A DNA stretch of 64,000 nt from Photorhabdus bodei (GCF_003287735.1 NZ_NSCM01000015.1:1-64000); one strand, 5' to 3'. Positions 1 through 11,676 are shown, counted from the stretch's first letter. Notes: generated by a model from the sequence alone, not told the origin. Program-made: numbers and translations.

Positions 1-649
1 CTTTCCGGTAAATAAAAGTAATAGATCAAAATTGGCGATTACCGTCAACCCCACTGATATCATCAATACAAAAAACCTGTGTAAGATCACACTATTTTTA
101 AATCAGAAATACGGTGCGGAATGACGGTTAAACTGGTGTATTTAAGGTATCGCGGTGTTGCATAATAAATGCAAAATAATAACACTGCAAGTAACACAAC
201 TCATGTGCTGTTAAATCAGTACATGGAGATGTTGTTATGCCGATAATTAATTTTTCTCTTTTTTTGTTTTTATTTTTTAGGTTTAAAAATAACAACAGGT
301 CTGTTAATAATATTAAAATCGAATCCAATTTATTTAATAGTTTTTAATGTTGCTAAACGTTTTTGGTTTTTCCTCTAATAATTTTCTTAATGTGGTTAAT
401 ATTGTTATTTTATCACTTATCAATAAATTTAAAATCTGTTCTTCCTGATATTTTCTCTTTTAATATCAGTTATAGAATCGAACTTTCTAGCCGCTTTAAA
501 AAACCTTTAATCACTGTTTTTTACCTTTAATGATTAAAGGTTTTATTTGTTTTTTTCATGATACGCTTACCTTTTTTCCAGATTTTAAAACCACACTAAC
601 GGGCAAAAAACGAATTTTCTTAACTAACACTTGTTTTATCATCACCTAA
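1..649. other. AT-rich intergenic region downstream of acnB
   Basis: No convincing gene is visible here. Short reading frames on either strand lack a ribosome binding site and have low-complexity composition. The stretch is very AT-rich and contains one terminator-like hairpin near 500-550. It lies 3' of acnB, so it may hold the end of a neighbouring transcription unit outside the window. Confidence 0.5.
500..552 (+). terminator. Terminator-like hairpin with T-rich tail
   Basis: A 14-base arm (500-513, AAAACCTTTAATCA) is repeated inverted at 531-544 with a 17-base loop, and is followed by a T-rich stretch. This looks like a plus-strand intrinsic terminator for a gene left of the window, although no such gene is visible here. 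Confidence 0.4.
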
Positions 650-674
650 AATGGGAGGTTTTTTACCTCCCATT
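650..674 (-). terminator. acnB terminator hairpin
   Basis: Perfect inverted repeat AATGGGAGGT / ACCTCCCATT with a 5-base loop, beginning 15 bases after the acnB stop codon on the minus strand. The downstream T tract is short, so termination efficiency is uncertain. Confidence 0.55.
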
Positions 675-688
675 CATTGGTATCGAAA

Positions 689-3286
689 TTACACCGCAGT
701 TTGGAAAATCACATCATCCGCTTTTTCAGTGTATTGGTTCAGTTGATCAAAATTGAGATAACGGTAAGTATCTTCCGCGGTCTCATCAACTTTAGCCATA
801 AATTGCTGATACTCTTCTGGAGTAGGCAGACGTCCCAACAGAGAAGCCACAGCCGCCAGTTCAGCCGATGCCAGATAAACATTCGCACCCGTCCCCAAAC
901 GATTTGGGAAGTTACGAGTCGAAGTGGAGACCACAGTTACACCGTCAGCAACGCGTGCTTGGTTACCCATGCACAAGGAACAGCCAGGAATTTCAACCCG
1001 TGCTCCACTCTTGCCAAAGATGCTGTAATAACCTTCCTCTGTGAGTTGAGCCGCATCCATTTTCGTTGGTGGAGCAACCCACAAACGAGTGGGTAATTGA
1101 CCTTTATGTTGATCCAATAACTTACCGGCTGCACGGAAATGACCAATGTTAGTCATACAAGAACCGATAAAAACCTCATCGATCTTACTGTTAGCCACAT
1201 CAGACAGTAAACGGGCATCATCTGGATCATTCGGCGCGCATAGAATAGGCTCTTTAATTTCAGCCAGATCGATTTCGATAACTGCGGCATATTCCGCATC
1301 AGCATCAGCTTCCAACAATTGAGGATCTTTCAGCCAATTCTCCATGCCCGTTACACGACGTTCTAAAGTACGGCGATCGCCATAACCTTCAGCAATCATC
1401 CATTTCAGCAATACAATATTGGATTGCAGATATTCAATAATCGGTGCTTTATCCAATTTAATGGTACAACCCGCCGCGGAGCGCTCCGCAGACGCATCCG
1501 CCAGCTCAAATGCCTGCTCGACTTTCAGATCTGGCAAACCTTCAATTTCGAGGATACGGCCAGAGAAGATGTTTTTCTTACCTTTCTTTTCAACCGTCAG
1601 AAGGCCTTGCTGAATCGCATAGTAAGGAATCGCATGAACCAAATCACGCAAAGTAATACCGGGCTGCATCTGCCCTTTAAAACGAACCAGCACAGATTCT
1701 GGCATATCCAAAGGCATCACCCCCGTCGCAGCAGCAAACGCTACCAGACCAGAGCCAGCCGGGAAGGAAATACCAATCGGGAAACGCGTATGAGAATCAC
1801 CGCCCGTACCAACAGTATCAGGCAACAGCATACGGTTCAGCCATGAGTGAATAATGCCATCACCCGGACGCAGAGAAACCCCGCCACGATTCATGATGAA
1901 GTCAGGCAAGGTATGGTGAGTGGTGACGTCAACTGGCTTAGGATAAGCCGCCGTATGGCAGAATGACTGCATTACCAGATCCGCAGAGAAACCCAAACAC
2001 GCCAGATCTTTCAGTTCGTCACGGGTCATTGGGCCAGTTGTATCCTGAGAACCAACAGAGGTCATTTTAGGTTCACAGTATTCACCAGGGCGAATACCCA
2101 CCGTGCCACATGCCCGACCAACCATTTTCTGAGCCAGAGAGAAACCTCGACGACTTTCTTCAACCGCTTTCGCCTGACGGAAGACATCGCTGGGTGGTAA
2201 ACCAAGAGACTCACGCGCCTTACTGGTCAAACCACGGCCGATAATCAGTGGAATACGGCCACCCGCACGCACTTCATCCAACAATACATCTGTTTTCAGT
2301 TCAAATTCAGCCAGTAACTCATTGGTTTCGTGGTGACGTACTTCCCCTTTATAAGGGTAGATATCAATTACCTCCCCCATATTTAATTTGTTCACATCCA
2401 GCTCAATTGGCAGCGCACCGGCATCTTCCATCGTATTGAAGAAGATTGGCGCAATTTTACCGCCCAGAACAACACCACCACCACGTTTGTTTGGCACAAA
2501 TGGAATATCATCGCCCATAAACCATAACACTGAGTTAGTGGCTGATTTGCGGGAAGAACCTGTACCAACCACATCACCAACATAAGCCAGCGGATAGCCT
2601 TTCTTATTCAGCTCTTCAATCTGTTTGATTGGGCCAATAACACCAGCTTGATCCGGGACAATCCCTTCGCGGGCATTTTTCAACATAGCCAGAGCATGCA
2701 GAGGAATATCAGGGCGTGACCATGCATCCTGCGCGGGAGATAAGTCGTCAGTGTTTGTTTCACCCGTCACTTTAAATACTGTGACTGTAATTTTTTCTGC
2801 CAATTCAGGGCGTTCCAGATACCACTGCGCATCAGCCCAAGATTGCATAATTTGTTTGGCTTGTGGATTACCTGCTCTTGCTTTTTCTTCTACATCATAG
2901 AAGTTGTCAAACATCAACAAAGTATGAGAGAGCGCTTTAGCTGCAATTGGAGCCAGTTTTTCATTATCCAGAGCATCAATCAAAGGATGAATATTATAAC
3001 CACCTTGCATCGTTCCAAGCAGTTCAACCGCCTTTTCTGGCGCGATTAGCGGTGAAATGGTTTCATCTTTCGCAATGGCGGCAAGAAAACCGGCTTTTAC
3101 ATAGGCCGCTTCATCAACGCCAGGGGGAATACGGTTAATCAACAGATCTAACAGGAAATCTTCTTCACCTTTTGGTGGGCTCTTCAGTAACTCAACCAGC
3201 GCCGCCGCTTGTGTCGCGTCCAATGGTTTAGGGACAACACCTTGGGCTGCACGCTCGGCTACGTGCTTGCGGTATTCTTCTAGCAC
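689..3286 (-). CDS. acnB: Bifunctional aconitate hydratase 2 / 2-methylisocitrate dehydratase
   Basis: AcnB interconverts citrate and isocitrate in the TCA cycle and can act on methylcitrate intermediates; it is cytosolic. The 865-residue length equals E. coli AcnB. The order is the B-type one: N-terminal HEAT-like domain, swivelling domain, then the iron-sulfur domains. The three cluster ligands are visible in GSCMTNIGH (about residue 710) and CSLCMGN (Cys769 and Cys772, counted from the C-terminus). The gene is monocistronic, with a hairpin after the stop. In the family, loss of the 4Fe-4S cluster turns the protein into an mRNA-binding regulator. No oddities seen. Confidence 0.97.
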   Translation of the reverse strand: MLEEYRKHVAERAAQGVVPKPLDATQAAALVELLKSPPKGEEDFLLDLLINRIPPGVDEAAYVKAGFLAAIAKDETISPLIAPEKAVELLGTMQGGYNIHPLIDALDNEKLAPIAAKALSHTLLMFDNFYDVEEKARAGNPQAKQIMQSWADAQWYLERPELAEKITVTVFKVTGETNTDDLSPAQDAWSRPDIPLHALAMLKNAREGIVPDQAGVIGPIKQIEELNKKGYPLAYVGDVVGTGSSRKSATNSVLWFMGDDIPFVPNKRGGGVVLGGKIAPIFFNTMEDAGALPIELDVNKLNMGEVIDIYPYKGEVRHHETNELLAEFELKTDVLLDEVRAGGRIPLIIGRGLTSKARESLGLPPSDVFRQAKAVEESRRGFSLAQKMVGRACGTVGIRPGEYCEPKMTSVGSQDTTGPMTRDELKDLACLGFSADLVMQSFCHTAAYPKPVDVTTHHTLPDFIMNRGGVSLRPGDGIIHSWLNRMLLPDTVGTGGDSHTRFPIGISFPAGSGLVAFAAATGVMPLDMPESVLVRFKGQMQPGITLRDLVHAIPYYAIQQGLLTVEKKGKKNIFSGRILEIEGLPDLKVEQAFELADASAERSAAGCTIKLDKAPIIEYLQSNIVLLKWMIAEGYGDRRTLERRVTGMENWLKDPQLLEADADAEYAAVIEIDLAEIKEPILCAPNDPDDARLLSDVANSKIDEVFIGSCMTNIGHFRAAGKLLDQHKGQLPTRLWVAPPTKMDAAQLTEEGYYSIFGKSGARVEIPGCSLCMGNQARVADGVTVVSTSTRNFPNRLGTGANVYLASAELAAVASLLGRLPTPEEYQQFMAKVDETAEDTYRYLNFDQLNQYTEKADDVIFQTAV

Positions 3287-3688
3287 GACTTTCTCCTCGC
3301 TCTCATTGTCATTTTATCTACCCGGCTCTGCACCCGCCTTAGAACCTGCCTCACCAGACTATCGTCTTTGCGCAACAATATGTGTTTTCGCAACAAATAG
3401 CTCCTCCTGGGACAGGTTGTTAGTTATGGTTCCGGGTGCCAGGTCAGAGGATTGCCGACATAACTTAACAAGTACAAATCAAGTTATGCCCAGCTTCGGG
3501 CGCTCAGCATACCAAAATTTGAATGCGATGTTAATTCGTTCACATAAAAGTAACATTAACTGATAGTAATATTCTGAATTAACAGCAGACAAAGCTATTA
3601 AAACAGATTATTCCGCTGATTTTTGCCAATAGCACCTACAAAAGCCATAATTTTTATACTGTACTTTCCCAAACAGGTCATACCAGAT
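3287..3688. other. acnB-lpdA intergenic region
   Basis: About 400 bases between the lpdA terminator and the acnB start. It must contain the acnB promoter and leader, but I could not assign a -35/-10 pair with confidence. The short plus-strand frame crossing it has no ribosome binding site and no recognisable product. Confidence 0.45.
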
Positions 3689-3720
3689 AAAAAAACGGCT
3701 TTCAATAAATGAAAGCCGCT
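3689..3720 (-). terminator. Intrinsic terminator of the pdhR-aceEF-lpdA operon
   Basis: Stem CGGCTTTC / GAAAGCCG with loop AATAAAT, followed on the minus strand by six T residues. It lies about 30 bases after the lpdA stop codon, which is a canonical rho-independent layout. Confidence 0.85.
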
Positions 3721-3750
3721 TCGGTGAATTACATTAATCGATTTAAGAAA

Positions 3751-5178
3751 TTACTTCTTTTTCTTTGCCTTCGCATTCGGCAAATCAGTAATACTGCCTT
3801 CAAAGACTTCAGCAGCCAGACCTACCGATTCATGCAATGTTGGGTGAGCATGGATGGTCAATGCGATATCTTCCGCATCACAACCCATTTCAATTGCCAG
3901 ACCGATTTCACCCAACAATTCACCACCGTTAGTACCCACAATAGCACCACCGATAATACGATTACTTTCTTTATCGAAAATCAGTTTGGTCATACCGTCA
4001 GCACAATCAGAAGCAATTGCGCGGCCAGAAGCTGCCCACGGGAAAGTAGCCGTTTCATAGCTAATACCTTTCTCTTTCGCTTCTTTCTCAGTCAGGCCAA
4101 CCCATGCAACTTCGGGTTCAGTGTAAGCAATGGATGGAATCACTTTTGGATCAAAGTAGTGTTTCTTACCAGAAATAACTTCCGCCGCAACGTGACCTTC
4201 ATGAACACCTTTATGCGCCAACATAGGCTGACCAACGATGTCACCAATAGCAAAGATGTGCGGTACATTGGTGCGCATTTGCTTATCAACGTGGATAAAG
4301 CCGCGGTCGTCAACGTCAACACCAGCTTTACCTGCATCCAGCATTTTACCGTTAGGTACACGACCGATAGCAACCAGAACCGCGTCATAACGCTGTGGTT
4401 CTGTCGGTGCGTTTTTGCCTTCCATCGTGACGTAGATACCATCTTCTTTGGCTTCTACTACGGTAACTTTGGTTTCCAGCATCAGATTGAATTGTTTGCT
4501 GATACGTTTGGTAAAGACTTTCACCACATCTTTATCAGCCGCGGGAATAACCTGATCCAACATTTCAACAACATCAATCTGAGAACCCAGAGCGTGGTAG
4601 ACGGTTCCCATTTCCAGACCGATAATACCACCGCCCATGACCAACAAGCGGCCAGGAACGGTTGTCAGCGCCAAAGCATCTGTAGAATCCCAAACGCGCG
4701 GGTCATCATGAGGAATAAATGGCAATTGGATAGGACGGGAGCCCGCTGCAATAATGGCGTTATCAAAATTAATCGTTGTTGCGCCATCTTCACCTTCAAC
4801 AACCAGCGTGTTCGCCCCTGTAAATTTACCAACACCATTAACCACTTTAACTTTACGGCCTTTAGCCATACCAGCCAAACCACCGGTTAGCTGATTAATA
4901 ACTTTTTCTTTCCAAACACGGACTTTTTCGATGTCAGTTTTGGGTTCACCAAAAACGATGCCATGATCTGCCAGCGCTTTAGCTTCCTCAATAACTTTTG
5001 CTACATGCAGCAATGCCTTGGAAGGGATACAACCAACGTTAAGACAAACACCACCTAAGGTAGAGTAACGTTCCACCAGAACGGTTTCCAAACCTAAATC
5101 CGCGCAACGAAAAGCAGCAGAATACCCTGCTGGACCTGCCCCAAGTACCACTACTTGGGCTTTAATTTCAGTACTCAT
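3751..5178 (-). CDS. lpdA: Dihydrolipoamide dehydrogenase (E3)
   Basis: This flavoprotein reoxidises dihydrolipoamide in the pyruvate and 2-oxoglutarate dehydrogenase complexes and in glycine cleavage, using FAD and NAD+. The FAD-binding GAGPAGYS lies near residue 14, the redox disulfide GGVCLNVGC near 45-50, an NAD-binding GGGIIGLEMG mid-protein, and the active-site His-Glu pair in HAHPTLHES near the C-terminus. Two ATG codons are adjacent (5181 and 5178). The second is chosen because AGAGGT is better spaced from it and MSTEI matches the E. coli start, giving 475 residues against 474. It follows aceF in the operon and precedes a strong terminator. Confidence 0.97.
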   Translation of the reverse strand: MSTEIKAQVVVLGAGPAGYSAAFRCADLGLETVLVERYSTLGGVCLNVGCIPSKALLHVAKVIEEAKALADHGIVFGEPKTDIEKVRVWKEKVINQLTGGLAGMAKGRKVKVVNGVGKFTGANTLVVEGEDGATTINFDNAIIAAGSRPIQLPFIPHDDPRVWDSTDALALTTVPGRLLVMGGGIIGLEMGTVYHALGSQIDVVEMLDQVIPAADKDVVKVFTKRISKQFNLMLETKVTVVEAKEDGIYVTMEGKNAPTEPQRYDAVLVAIGRVPNGKMLDAGKAGVDVDDRGFIHVDKQMRTNVPHIFAIGDIVGQPMLAHKGVHEGHVAAEVISGKKHYFDPKVIPSIAYTEPEVAWVGLTEKEAKEKGISYETATFPWAASGRAIASDCADGMTKLIFDKESNRIIGGAIVGTNGGELLGEIGLAIEMGCDAEDIALTIHAHPTLHESVGLAAEVFEGSITDLPNAKAKKKK

Positions 5179-5357
5179 CATGACCTCTTAATTGTTTGTC
5201 CGGCGGGTCAGGCGCCAAAAACGATATATTCCACCGGGACCTACACACCGCGAGCAGTTTACAGAATTGTTAATAACCTGAAAAGTGCGTTAACGTGACA
5301 GAACTCGCAACAAACTCACCAGATGTAAGCTGTCTCTCTGTCACCGCAATAACAATC

Positions 5358-5378
5358 AGGCCGGCACATGGCCGGCCT
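5358..5378 (-). other. GC-rich hairpin between aceF and lpdA
   Basis: Inverted repeat AGGCCGGC / GCCGGCCT with a 5-base loop just after the aceF stop codon. No T tract follows, so it is more likely an mRNA-stabilising or partial-attenuation hairpin than a full terminator. It could set the ratio of E2 to E3. Confidence 0.5.
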
Positions 5379-5384
5379 TTGAGA

Positions 5385-6983
5385 TTACATCACCAGACGG
5401 CGGATATCGCTCATCGCATGATTAATAAATGTGATGAAACGCGCACCATCAGCACCATCGATCACACGGTGATCGAAAGAGAGTGACAGAGGTAGCATCA
5501 GGCGTGGAACAAACTCTTTACCATTCCATACCGGCTTCATTGATGAGCGGGATACGCCCAGGATAGCCACTTCTGGTGCATTAACGATTGGCGTAAATGC
5601 TGTGCCACCGATACCACCCAGGCTTGAAATAGTGAAGCATCCCCCCTGCATATCAGATGCAGTCAGTTTGCCTGCACGCGCTTTCTTAGACATCTCAGTC
5701 AGCTCGCGGGACAATTCGATGATGCCCTTCTTATTCACATCACGGAACACTGGAACCACCAGACCATTAGGTGTATCCACGGCCACACCAATGTTGATGT
5801 ATTTTTTCAGCGTCAGTTTCTGACCATCTTCCGAGATAGAGCTGTTAAAGCGCGGCATCTCTTCCAGCGCTTTTGCTACCGCTTTCAGGATGAATACCAA
5901 TGGCGTGATCTTCACACCAAGCTGTTTCTTCTCAGCTTCCTGATTCTGCTGCTTACGGAAGTTTTCAACTTCAGTAATATCCGTTTCGTCGAACTGTGTA
6001 ACATGTGGGATCATCACCCAGTTACGGCTCAGGTTAGCACCAGAGATTTTCTGAATACGACCCAGCTCAACTTCTTCAATTTCACCAAATTTACTGAAAT
6101 CCACTTTCGGCCAAGGCAACATACCCGGCAGACCACCACCGGCTGATGCAGGAGCAGATTCTGCACGTTTAACCGCGTCTTTCACGTAAGCCTGAACATC
6201 TTCACGCAGAACACGGCCTTTACGCCCTGTACCTTTCACTTTAGCCAGGTTAACGCCGAATTCACGCGCCAGACGACGGATCACCGGCGTTGCATGAACA
6301 TAAGCACTATTTTCAGCGAAATCATTTTTGTCTTCTTCCGCGAAGCTTCTGCTAGCAATAACCGGTGCCGCCGCTTTCTCTGGTTCAGCCGCTGGCGCTG
6401 GCGCAGAGGCAGCCGGAGCAGCAGGCGCTGCACCCGCGACTTCAAATACCATAATCATAGAATCGGTTTTCACTTTATCACCGACCTTGATTTGAATTTC
6501 TTTAACGATACCTGCGAATGGCGCGGGGACTTCCATAGAGGCTTTATCACCTTCTACGGTGATCAGCGATTGTTCAGCTTCCACCGCATCGCCAACTTTC
6601 ACCATCACTTCGGTAACTTCGACTTCATCACCACCGATATCCGGTACATGAACATTCATAGCCGCAGAAGCTACTGGTTCTGCCTCTGCCATACGCGAAG
6701 ACAATGTTATCGCGGCTGGCTCTTCCGCTGGCGCAGCTGCTACAGCACCTTCCGCGGAATCAAAAATCATAATCAGTTTGTCGGTTTCAACTTTATCGCC
6801 AACCGCAATGATGATCTCTTTAACAACACCCGCCCGAGGGGATGGAACTTCCATAGAAGCCTTATCACCTTCCACGGTGATCAGCGATTGTTCAGCTTCC
6901 ACTGTATCACCAACTTTCACCATGATTTCGGTGACTTCAACTTCATCCGCACCGATATCCGGTACCTTAATCTCGATAGCCAT
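5385..6983 (-). CDS. aceF: Pyruvate dehydrogenase E2, dihydrolipoyl acetyltransferase (two lipoyl domains)
   Basis: The E2 core transfers acetyl groups from lipoyl-lysine to CoA. Two lipoyl domains are visible, each with the lipoylation motif GDKASMEVP (Lys near residues 41 and 147). Ala/Pro-rich linkers separate them from a peripheral subunit-binding domain ([14 protein letters not shown], about 235-270) and the catalytic domain with SFDHRVIDG near the C-terminus. E. coli AceF has three lipoyl domains and 630 residues; this one has 532. The two lipoyl segments are nearly identical over 30 residues, consistent with domain duplication. It follows aceE by 14 bases and is transcribed with it. 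Confidence 0.97.
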   Translation of the reverse strand: MAIEIKVPDIGADEVEVTEIMVKVGDTVEAEQSLITVEGDKASMEVPSPRAGVVKEIIIAVGDKVETDKLIMIFDSAEGAVAAAPAEEPAAITLSSRMAEAEPVASAAMNVHVPDIGGDEVEVTEVMVKVGDAVEAEQSLITVEGDKASMEVPAPFAGIVKEIQIKVGDKVKTDSMIMVFEVAGAAPAAPAASAPAPAAEPEKAAAPVIASRSFAEEDKNDFAENSAYVHATPVIRRLAREFGVNLAKVKGTGRKGRVLREDVQAYVKDAVKRAESAPASAGGGLPGMLPWPKVDFSKFGEIEEVELGRIQKISGANLSRNWVMIPHVTQFDETDITEVENFRKQQNQEAEKKQLGVKITPLVFILKAVAKALEEMPRFNSSISEDGQKLTLKKYINIGVAVDTPNGLVVPVFRDVNKKGIIELSRELTEMSKKARAGKLTASDMQGGCFTISSLGGIGGTAFTPIVNAPEVAILGVSRSSMKPVWNGKEFVPRLMLPLSLSFDHRVIDGADGARFITFINHAMSDIRRLVM

Positions 6984-6997
6984 TGATTCTTTACCTC

Positions 6998-9661
6998 TTA
7001 TGCCAGACGCGGGTTAACTTTTTCCGGGTTAATGTTGTATTTTTTGATTGCTTCTTCCACAACACTCACATCGATTTCGCCGCGCTTAGCCAATTCACCC
7101 AAAGCAGCAACCACCACGTAAGAAGCATCAACTTCAAAATGATGACGCAGATTTTCACGGCTATCTGAACGACCGAAACCGTCAGTACCCAATACGCGGA
7201 ATTCGCTTGCAGGGATGAAGTTACGAATTTGTTCCGCGAACAGCTTCATATAGTCAGTAGAAGCCACTGCCGGTGCTTCATTCATGATCTGAGCAACATA
7301 AGGTACACGTGGCGTTTCTGTTGGATGCAACATGTTCCAACGTTCACAATCCTGACCATCACGAGCCAGTTCAGTGAATGAAGTCACGCTGTACACATCA
7401 GAACCCACACCATAATCGTTAGCCAGAATCTGCGCTGCTTCACGCACATGACGCAGAATAGAACCTGAACCTAATAGCTGAACTTTACCTTTGCTACCTT
7501 CCAAGCTTTCCAGCTTGTAGATACCTTTACGGATACCTTCTTCCGCGCCTTGTGGCATCGCCGGCATGTGGTAGTTTTCGTTCAACGTGGTGATGTAGTA
7601 GTAAATATTCTCTTGTTTTTCACCATACATACGCTCCAAACCATCATGCATAATCACAGCAACTTCATAAGCAAATGCCGGATCATAAGAGATACAGTTA
7701 GGGATAGTCAGAGACTGAATATGGCTGTGACCATCTTCGTGTTGCAGACCTTCGCCATTCAGGGTTGTACGACCAGAAGTACCACCAATCAGGAAGCCAC
7801 GAGCCTGTTGGTCGCCAGCTGCCCAGCACAGGTCGCCAATACGTTGGAACCCGAACATAGAGTAGTAGATGTAGAACGGAATCATTGGCAGGTTATTGGT
7901 GCTATAAGACGTTGCCGCCGCCAGCCATGATGAACCGGCACCCAGTTCATTGATACCTTCTTGTAGAATCTGACCTTTGGCGTCTTCTTTATAGTAAGCA
8001 ACCTGCTCACGGTCCTGCGGAGTATATTGCTGGCCGTTAGGGCTGTAGATGCCGATCTGACGGAACAGACCTTCCATACCAAAAGTACGCGCTTCATCGG
8101 CAATGATTGGAACCAGACGATCTTTGATTGACTTGTTTTTCAACATCACGTTCAAAGCACGAACGAAAGCAATAGTAGTAGAAATTTCTTTGTTTTGTTC
8201 TTCCAGCAACGCACCAAAATCTTCCAGCGTTGGCAGTTCCAGTTTCTCTTCAAAATGAGTACGACGGCTTGGCAAATAGCCACCAAGCGCTGCACGACGC
8301 TCATGCAGGTATTTGTATTCTTCAGAATCTTTATCGAAAGTCACATATGGCAGGTTTTCGATTTGCTCATCAGCAACAGGGACATTGAAACGATCACGGA
8401 AATGGCGAACGCCTTCCATATTCATCTTCTTAACCTGATGAGCGATATTTTTACCTTCCGCCGTATCACCCATACCGTAACCTTTGATAGTCTGAGCCAG
8501 GATAACCGTTGGTTTACCGGTAGTTTCCTGCGCTTTTTTCAAAGCAGCAAAGACTTTCTTAGGATCATGACCACCACGGTTCAACGCCCAAATCTGGTCA
8601 TCGGTCATATCTTTGACTAATTCAGCGGTCTCTGGGTAACGACCAAAGAAATGCTGACGCACATAAGCGCCATCTTTGGATTTGAACGTCTGGTAATCAC
8701 CGTCCAGCGTTTCGTTCATCAGTTGGATCAATTTACCGCTGGTATCTTTACGCAACAGTTCATCCCAACGCTCGCCCCAAAGCACTTTAATAACCTGCCA
8801 GCCTGCGCCATCAAAAATGCCTTCCAGCTCATTAACGATTTTGCCATTACCCGTCACTGGACCATCCAGACGTTGCAGGTTACAGTTGATAACAAATACC
8901 AGGTTATCCAGTTTCTCGCGGGTTGCGATAGTGATCGCACCTTTGGATTCTGGCTCATCCATTTCACCGTCGCCCAAGAAGGCATAAACGGTCTGCTTGG
9001 AGGTATCTTTCAGACCACGGTGTTCCAGATATTTCAGGAATTTAGCCTGATAAATCGCACCGATTGGCCCCAATCCCATTGAAACGGTTGGGAACTGCCA
9101 GAATTCAGGCATCAATTTTGGATGCGGATAAGAAGAGAGACCGTTGCCATGAATTTCCTGACGGAAATTATTCATCTGCCCCTCAGTTAAACGACCTTCA
9201 AGGAAAGCACGAGCGTAGACGCCTGGAGAGATGTGGCCTTGGAAATAAACCAAGTCACCGCCGTCATTTTCATTACGGGCACGGAAGAAATGGTTGAAAC
9301 AAACTTCATACATGGTTGCCGAAGACTGGAATGAAGCCATGTGACCGCCTAATTCCAGATCTTTTTTGGATGCCCGCAACACGGTCATCACAGCATTCCA
9401 ACGAATAGCAGAGCGAATACGGCGCTCCAAATCCAGATTGCCAGGGTAAGCAGGCTCATCCTCAACAGCAATGGTATTGATATAATCGCGGTTAGCAGCA
9501 CCGGCTGCAACATTCACGCCACCTTTACGTGCTTCGTTCAGTACCTGATCAATCAAGAACTGGGCACGATCAACACCCTCTTCACGGATGACCGATTCGA
9601 TCGCCTGTAACCAGTCGCGAGTTTCGATCGGATCCACGTCATTTTTCAAAATGTCTGACAT
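6998..9661 (-). CDS. aceE: Pyruvate dehydrogenase E1 component
   Basis: The homodimeric, thiamine-diphosphate-dependent E1 decarboxylates pyruvate and reductively acetylates the E2 lipoyl groups. The length, 887 residues, equals E. coli AceE. The ThDP/Mg signature begins [12 protein letters not shown] near residue 229 and ends with the asparagines of [10 protein letters not shown] near 260. The C-terminus ([10 protein letters not shown]) is the family ending. It sits between pdhR and aceF in the standard operon. A 190-base gap to pdhR may carry its own promoter, though I could not identify one. No frameshift or missing residue noticed. Confidence 0.98.
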   Translation of the reverse strand: MSDILKNDVDPIETRDWLQAIESVIREEGVDRAQFLIDQVLNEARKGGVNVAAGAANRDYINTIAVEDEPAYPGNLDLERRIRSAIRWNAVMTVLRASKKDLELGGHMASFQSSATMYEVCFNHFFRARNENDGGDLVYFQGHISPGVYARAFLEGRLTEGQMNNFRQEIHGNGLSSYPHPKLMPEFWQFPTVSMGLGPIGAIYQAKFLKYLEHRGLKDTSKQTVYAFLGDGEMDEPESKGAITIATREKLDNLVFVINCNLQRLDGPVTGNGKIVNELEGIFDGAGWQVIKVLWGERWDELLRKDTSGKLIQLMNETLDGDYQTFKSKDGAYVRQHFFGRYPETAELVKDMTDDQIWALNRGGHDPKKVFAALKKAQETTGKPTVILAQTIKGYGMGDTAEGKNIAHQVKKMNMEGVRHFRDRFNVPVADEQIENLPYVTFDKDSEEYKYLHERRAALGGYLPSRRTHFEEKLELPTLEDFGALLEEQNKEISTTIAFVRALNVMLKNKSIKDRLVPIIADEARTFGMEGLFRQIGIYSPNGQQYTPQDREQVAYYKEDAKGQILQEGINELGAGSSWLAAATSYSTNNLPMIPFYIYYSMFGFQRIGDLCWAAGDQQARGFLIGGTSGRTTLNGEGLQHEDGHSHIQSLTIPNCISYDPAFAYEVAVIMHDGLERMYGEKQENIYYYITTLNENYHMPAMPQGAEEGIRKGIYKLESLEGSKGKVQLLGSGSILRHVREAAQILANDYGVGSDVYSVTSFTELARDGQDCERWNMLHPTETPRVPYVAQIMNEAPAVASTDYMKLFAEQIRNFIPASEFRVLGTDGFGRSDSRENLRHHFEVDASYVVVAALGELAKRGEIDVSVVEEAIKKYNINPEKVNPRLA

Positions 9662-9850
9662 GGTGTATTCCTTATCTGTTATCTGTTTCTAATGATTGTT
9701 TTGGAGCCTACCTTCCCGTCATACCCTTTGACGTTCAGCCGGTCATGACTGGAAGATAGGCCCTCACTGTTGTTGCCGCTAGCGCCCTCAGTAAAGGGAC
9801 TCAACTTAGCTGTGCAGACGCAGCAAACTTCAAGATCTACACAGCTAATT

Positions 9851-10615
9851 TTATTCCTGATGCTGTTGAAGACGTCGTAATGATCGCTCACGGCGAGTGT
9901 GCTCGCGGCTGAGATCTAATAAGACATCTTCGATAAAAGCTAAATGGCGATGGGAGGCCTCACGGGCTTTCTCTGGTTGCCTCGCCATTATTGCTTCAAA
10001 AATCTTCGCCCGATGATCGCTGACAGCCGTCAGCATTTCCCGGCGGGTATACAAAAACTCAAAATTCTGCCGGATATTTTGTTCCAGCATAGGTGCCATA
10101 CAACGTAATAAATGAAGGAGAACCACATTATGCGCGGCTTCAGCAACGACAAGCTGATATTGCAAAACAGCTTCGGATTCAGCATTGACATCACCACTTT
10201 CCTGAGCTTGTTGAATAACAAGGTGATACTGCCGAATACGCTCAAAATCTTCGTCAGTTCCACGCAGTGCCGCGTAATAGGCAGCAACACCTTCCAAAGC
10301 ATGGCGGGTTTCAAGGAGGTCAAATTGAGATTCTGGGTGACCAGCCAGTAATTGTGCCAGCGGATCACTGAAACTTTGCCAGAGGTTACTCTGAACAAAC
10401 GTTCCCCCACCCTGACGGCGAAAAAGAAAACCTTTAGCTTCTAACCGTTGAATGGCTTCGCGCAGTGAAGGACGTGACACATCAAACTGTTTCGCCAACT
10501 CACGTTCAGGCGGCAACTTCTCCCCTGGACGCACGGAGCCTTCAAGGATGAGATGCTCAAGACGCTGCTCAATGACATCTGATAATTTTGGTTGGCGGAT
10601 TTTACTATAAGCCAT
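9851..10615 (-). CDS. pdhR: Pyruvate-responsive GntR-family repressor PdhR
   Basis: PdhR represses the aceEF-lpdA operon and respiratory genes and is released by pyruvate. The 254-residue length equals E. coli PdhR. The N-terminal winged helix-turn-helix (about residues 9-75) contains the GntR signature [21 protein letters not shown]; the rest is a helical FCD effector domain. It is first in the operon, with a perfect operator about 90 bases upstream, implying autoregulation. No Shine-Dalgarno sequence is obvious before the ATG; a 15-bp tandem duplication sits just upstream. In E. coli aroP lies next to it, but here an accessory patch does. Confidence 0.96.
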   Translation of the reverse strand: MAYSKIRQPKLSDVIEQRLEHLILEGSVRPGEKLPPERELAKQFDVSRPSLREAIQRLEAKGFLFRRQGGGTFVQSNLWQSFSDPLAQLLAGHPESQFDLLETRHALEGVAAYYAALRGTDEDFERIRQYHLVIQQAQESGDVNAESEAVLQYQLVVAEAAHNVVLLHLLRCMAPMLEQNIRQNFEFLYTRREMLTAVSDHRAKIFEAIMARQPEKAREASHRHLAFIEDVLLDLSREHTRRERSLRRLQQHQE

Positions 10616-10624
10616 ATTTATTAT

Positions 10625-10654
10625 AAGTCAGTTAGAACCAAGCCAGTTAGAACC
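10625..10654. repeat. 15-bp tandem duplication upstream of pdhR
   Basis: Two adjacent 15-base units, AAGTCAGTTAGAACC and AAGCCAGTTAGAACC, differ at one position. They lie 10-39 bases before the pdhR start codon, in its 5' leader, where a ribosome binding site is otherwise hard to see. Confidence 0.8.
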
Positions 10655-10701
10655 TATCTCATGAGGCTATTTTGTTTGTTGTTTCGGTCTTTGCCGAAGT
10701 C

Positions 10702-10718
10702 AATTGGTAATACCAATT
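10702..10718. promoter_or_regulatory. PdhR operator
   Basis: AATTGGTAATACCAATT is a perfect 7+3+7 palindrome matching the known PdhR box (ATTGGTnnnACCAAT). It lies about 87 bases upstream of the pdhR start and implies pyruvate-controlled autoregulation of the operon. Confidence 0.9.
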
Positions 10719-11131
10719 TAAACCACCGGGCCATAAAAGTAACAAAGTATTCATCAACTGTCTATAAAGACCTTTTGCTAAATCATAAAAACCTGCAAAA
10801 TTTGACAATTTTTTTTAAAAATTAGTAAAAGCTGATAACCAGTAGGTTAATAAACATCCTAAGATAATATTTTAACCAACCTTTTTTAAACACATAAATG
10901 GGTATATTGAATCGTTACAGCAATAAAATAGTTGAACCTTTATTAAAAAGATATAGCTACCAAATCATCACCTGTTGATTTTAAATACAAATGTATACCA
11001 TCAGGTTATAAATGTAGCTCAAATCAATAAAACCGAGAGGCTAAAACTAACGATTAGAAAGGAATAATGACAAAATGTGAGGAACCACCAGCAACAGCTC
11101 CACATAACTCCTGCTGATGGAAAAAATGAAC
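10719..11131. other. AT-rich intergenic region upstream of pdhR
   Basis: About 400 bases with no supportable gene. In E. coli aroP lies in this interval; no aroP remnant was recognised. A plus-strand TTGACA at 10802-10807 has no gene to serve. Confidence 0.4.
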
Positions 11132-11260
11132 TATACCCGTCATCTTTCAAGCTGCCTCTTTGTTGGCTGCACTCACGCACCCCGGTCACATAGTTATCTA
11201 TGCTCCCGGGGATTCGTTCCCTTGCCGTCGCGATGCAACTTGAAATCCATAGGGTATATA
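11132..11260 (+). repeat. ERIC element, copy 1
   Basis: About 129 bases, starting TATACCCGTCATCTTTCAAG and ending AAATCCATAGGGTATATA, with the central CCCCGGTCACATAGTTATC / GCTCCCGGGGATTC palindrome typical of enterobacterial ERIC (IRU) repeats. It lies just after the stop codon side of the adjacent minus-strand lipoprotein gene. Confidence 0.9.
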
Positions 11261-11629
11261 TTAAAACCAATAGCGCGTCTCTTCATGCCACCCTTTTCTA
11301 TACATACAGGATGAAATTATCCAACGCCTTGACGATTCATTTTTATCCCAATGCTTAACTTCAGTTTTTGGCACAGTAATGTAATGATTACAGGATTTAT
11401 CTTCTTTTTCGTCTTTATCTTTACAGGGAAAATGTTCTGTCTCGAAAGAATGAACAACTTCGCTGGTCCAGTCTGATGGTAACTGATAATAACCCAATGC
11501 TTTACATTCAGCATAATCTCTGTCTCTTTCATACTGAGTTGCGCCTGGTTTTTCCCATGATGTACAACCCGCCAATACAGTAAATAAGGTAAATAAAGGG
11601 ATAATAGCTATTTTTCTTATAAAATTCAT
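11261..11629 (-). CDS. Small putative lipoprotein (122 aa)
   Basis: No family recognised. A type II signal peptide is clear: basic MNFIRK, a hydrophobic stretch, then the lipobox LAGC with the lipidated Cys at about residue 22. The mature part is hydrophilic with several Cys (CKALGYY, FPCKDKD, SCNHY, SCMYRKGW), so disulfides in the periplasm are likely. The stop codon abuts ERIC copy 1, so the C-terminus (EETRYWF) may have been shaped by that insertion. It is last in a minus-strand group of small secreted proteins, which suggests an accessory envelope or secreted role. Confidence 0.65.
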   Translation of the reverse strand: MNFIRKIAIIPLFTLFTVLAGCTSWEKPGATQYERDRDYAECKALGYYQLPSDWTSEVVHSFETEHFPCKDKDEKEDKSCNHYITVPKTEVKHWDKNESSRRWIISSCMYRKGWHEETRYWF

Positions 11630-11676
11630 ATAACAATACCTTAATTAAAAATAAAGAAATAACCAAAGAAATTAAA

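Noticed and set aside
677..1096. Plus-strand frame inside acnB, and similar long shadow frames in aceE, lpdA, secA and dcw genes
   Set aside because: Antisense shadows of strongly conserved genes.
11019..11314. Frames crossing ERIC copy 1
   Set aside because: Same frames recur at each ERIC copy, so they are repeat artefacts.
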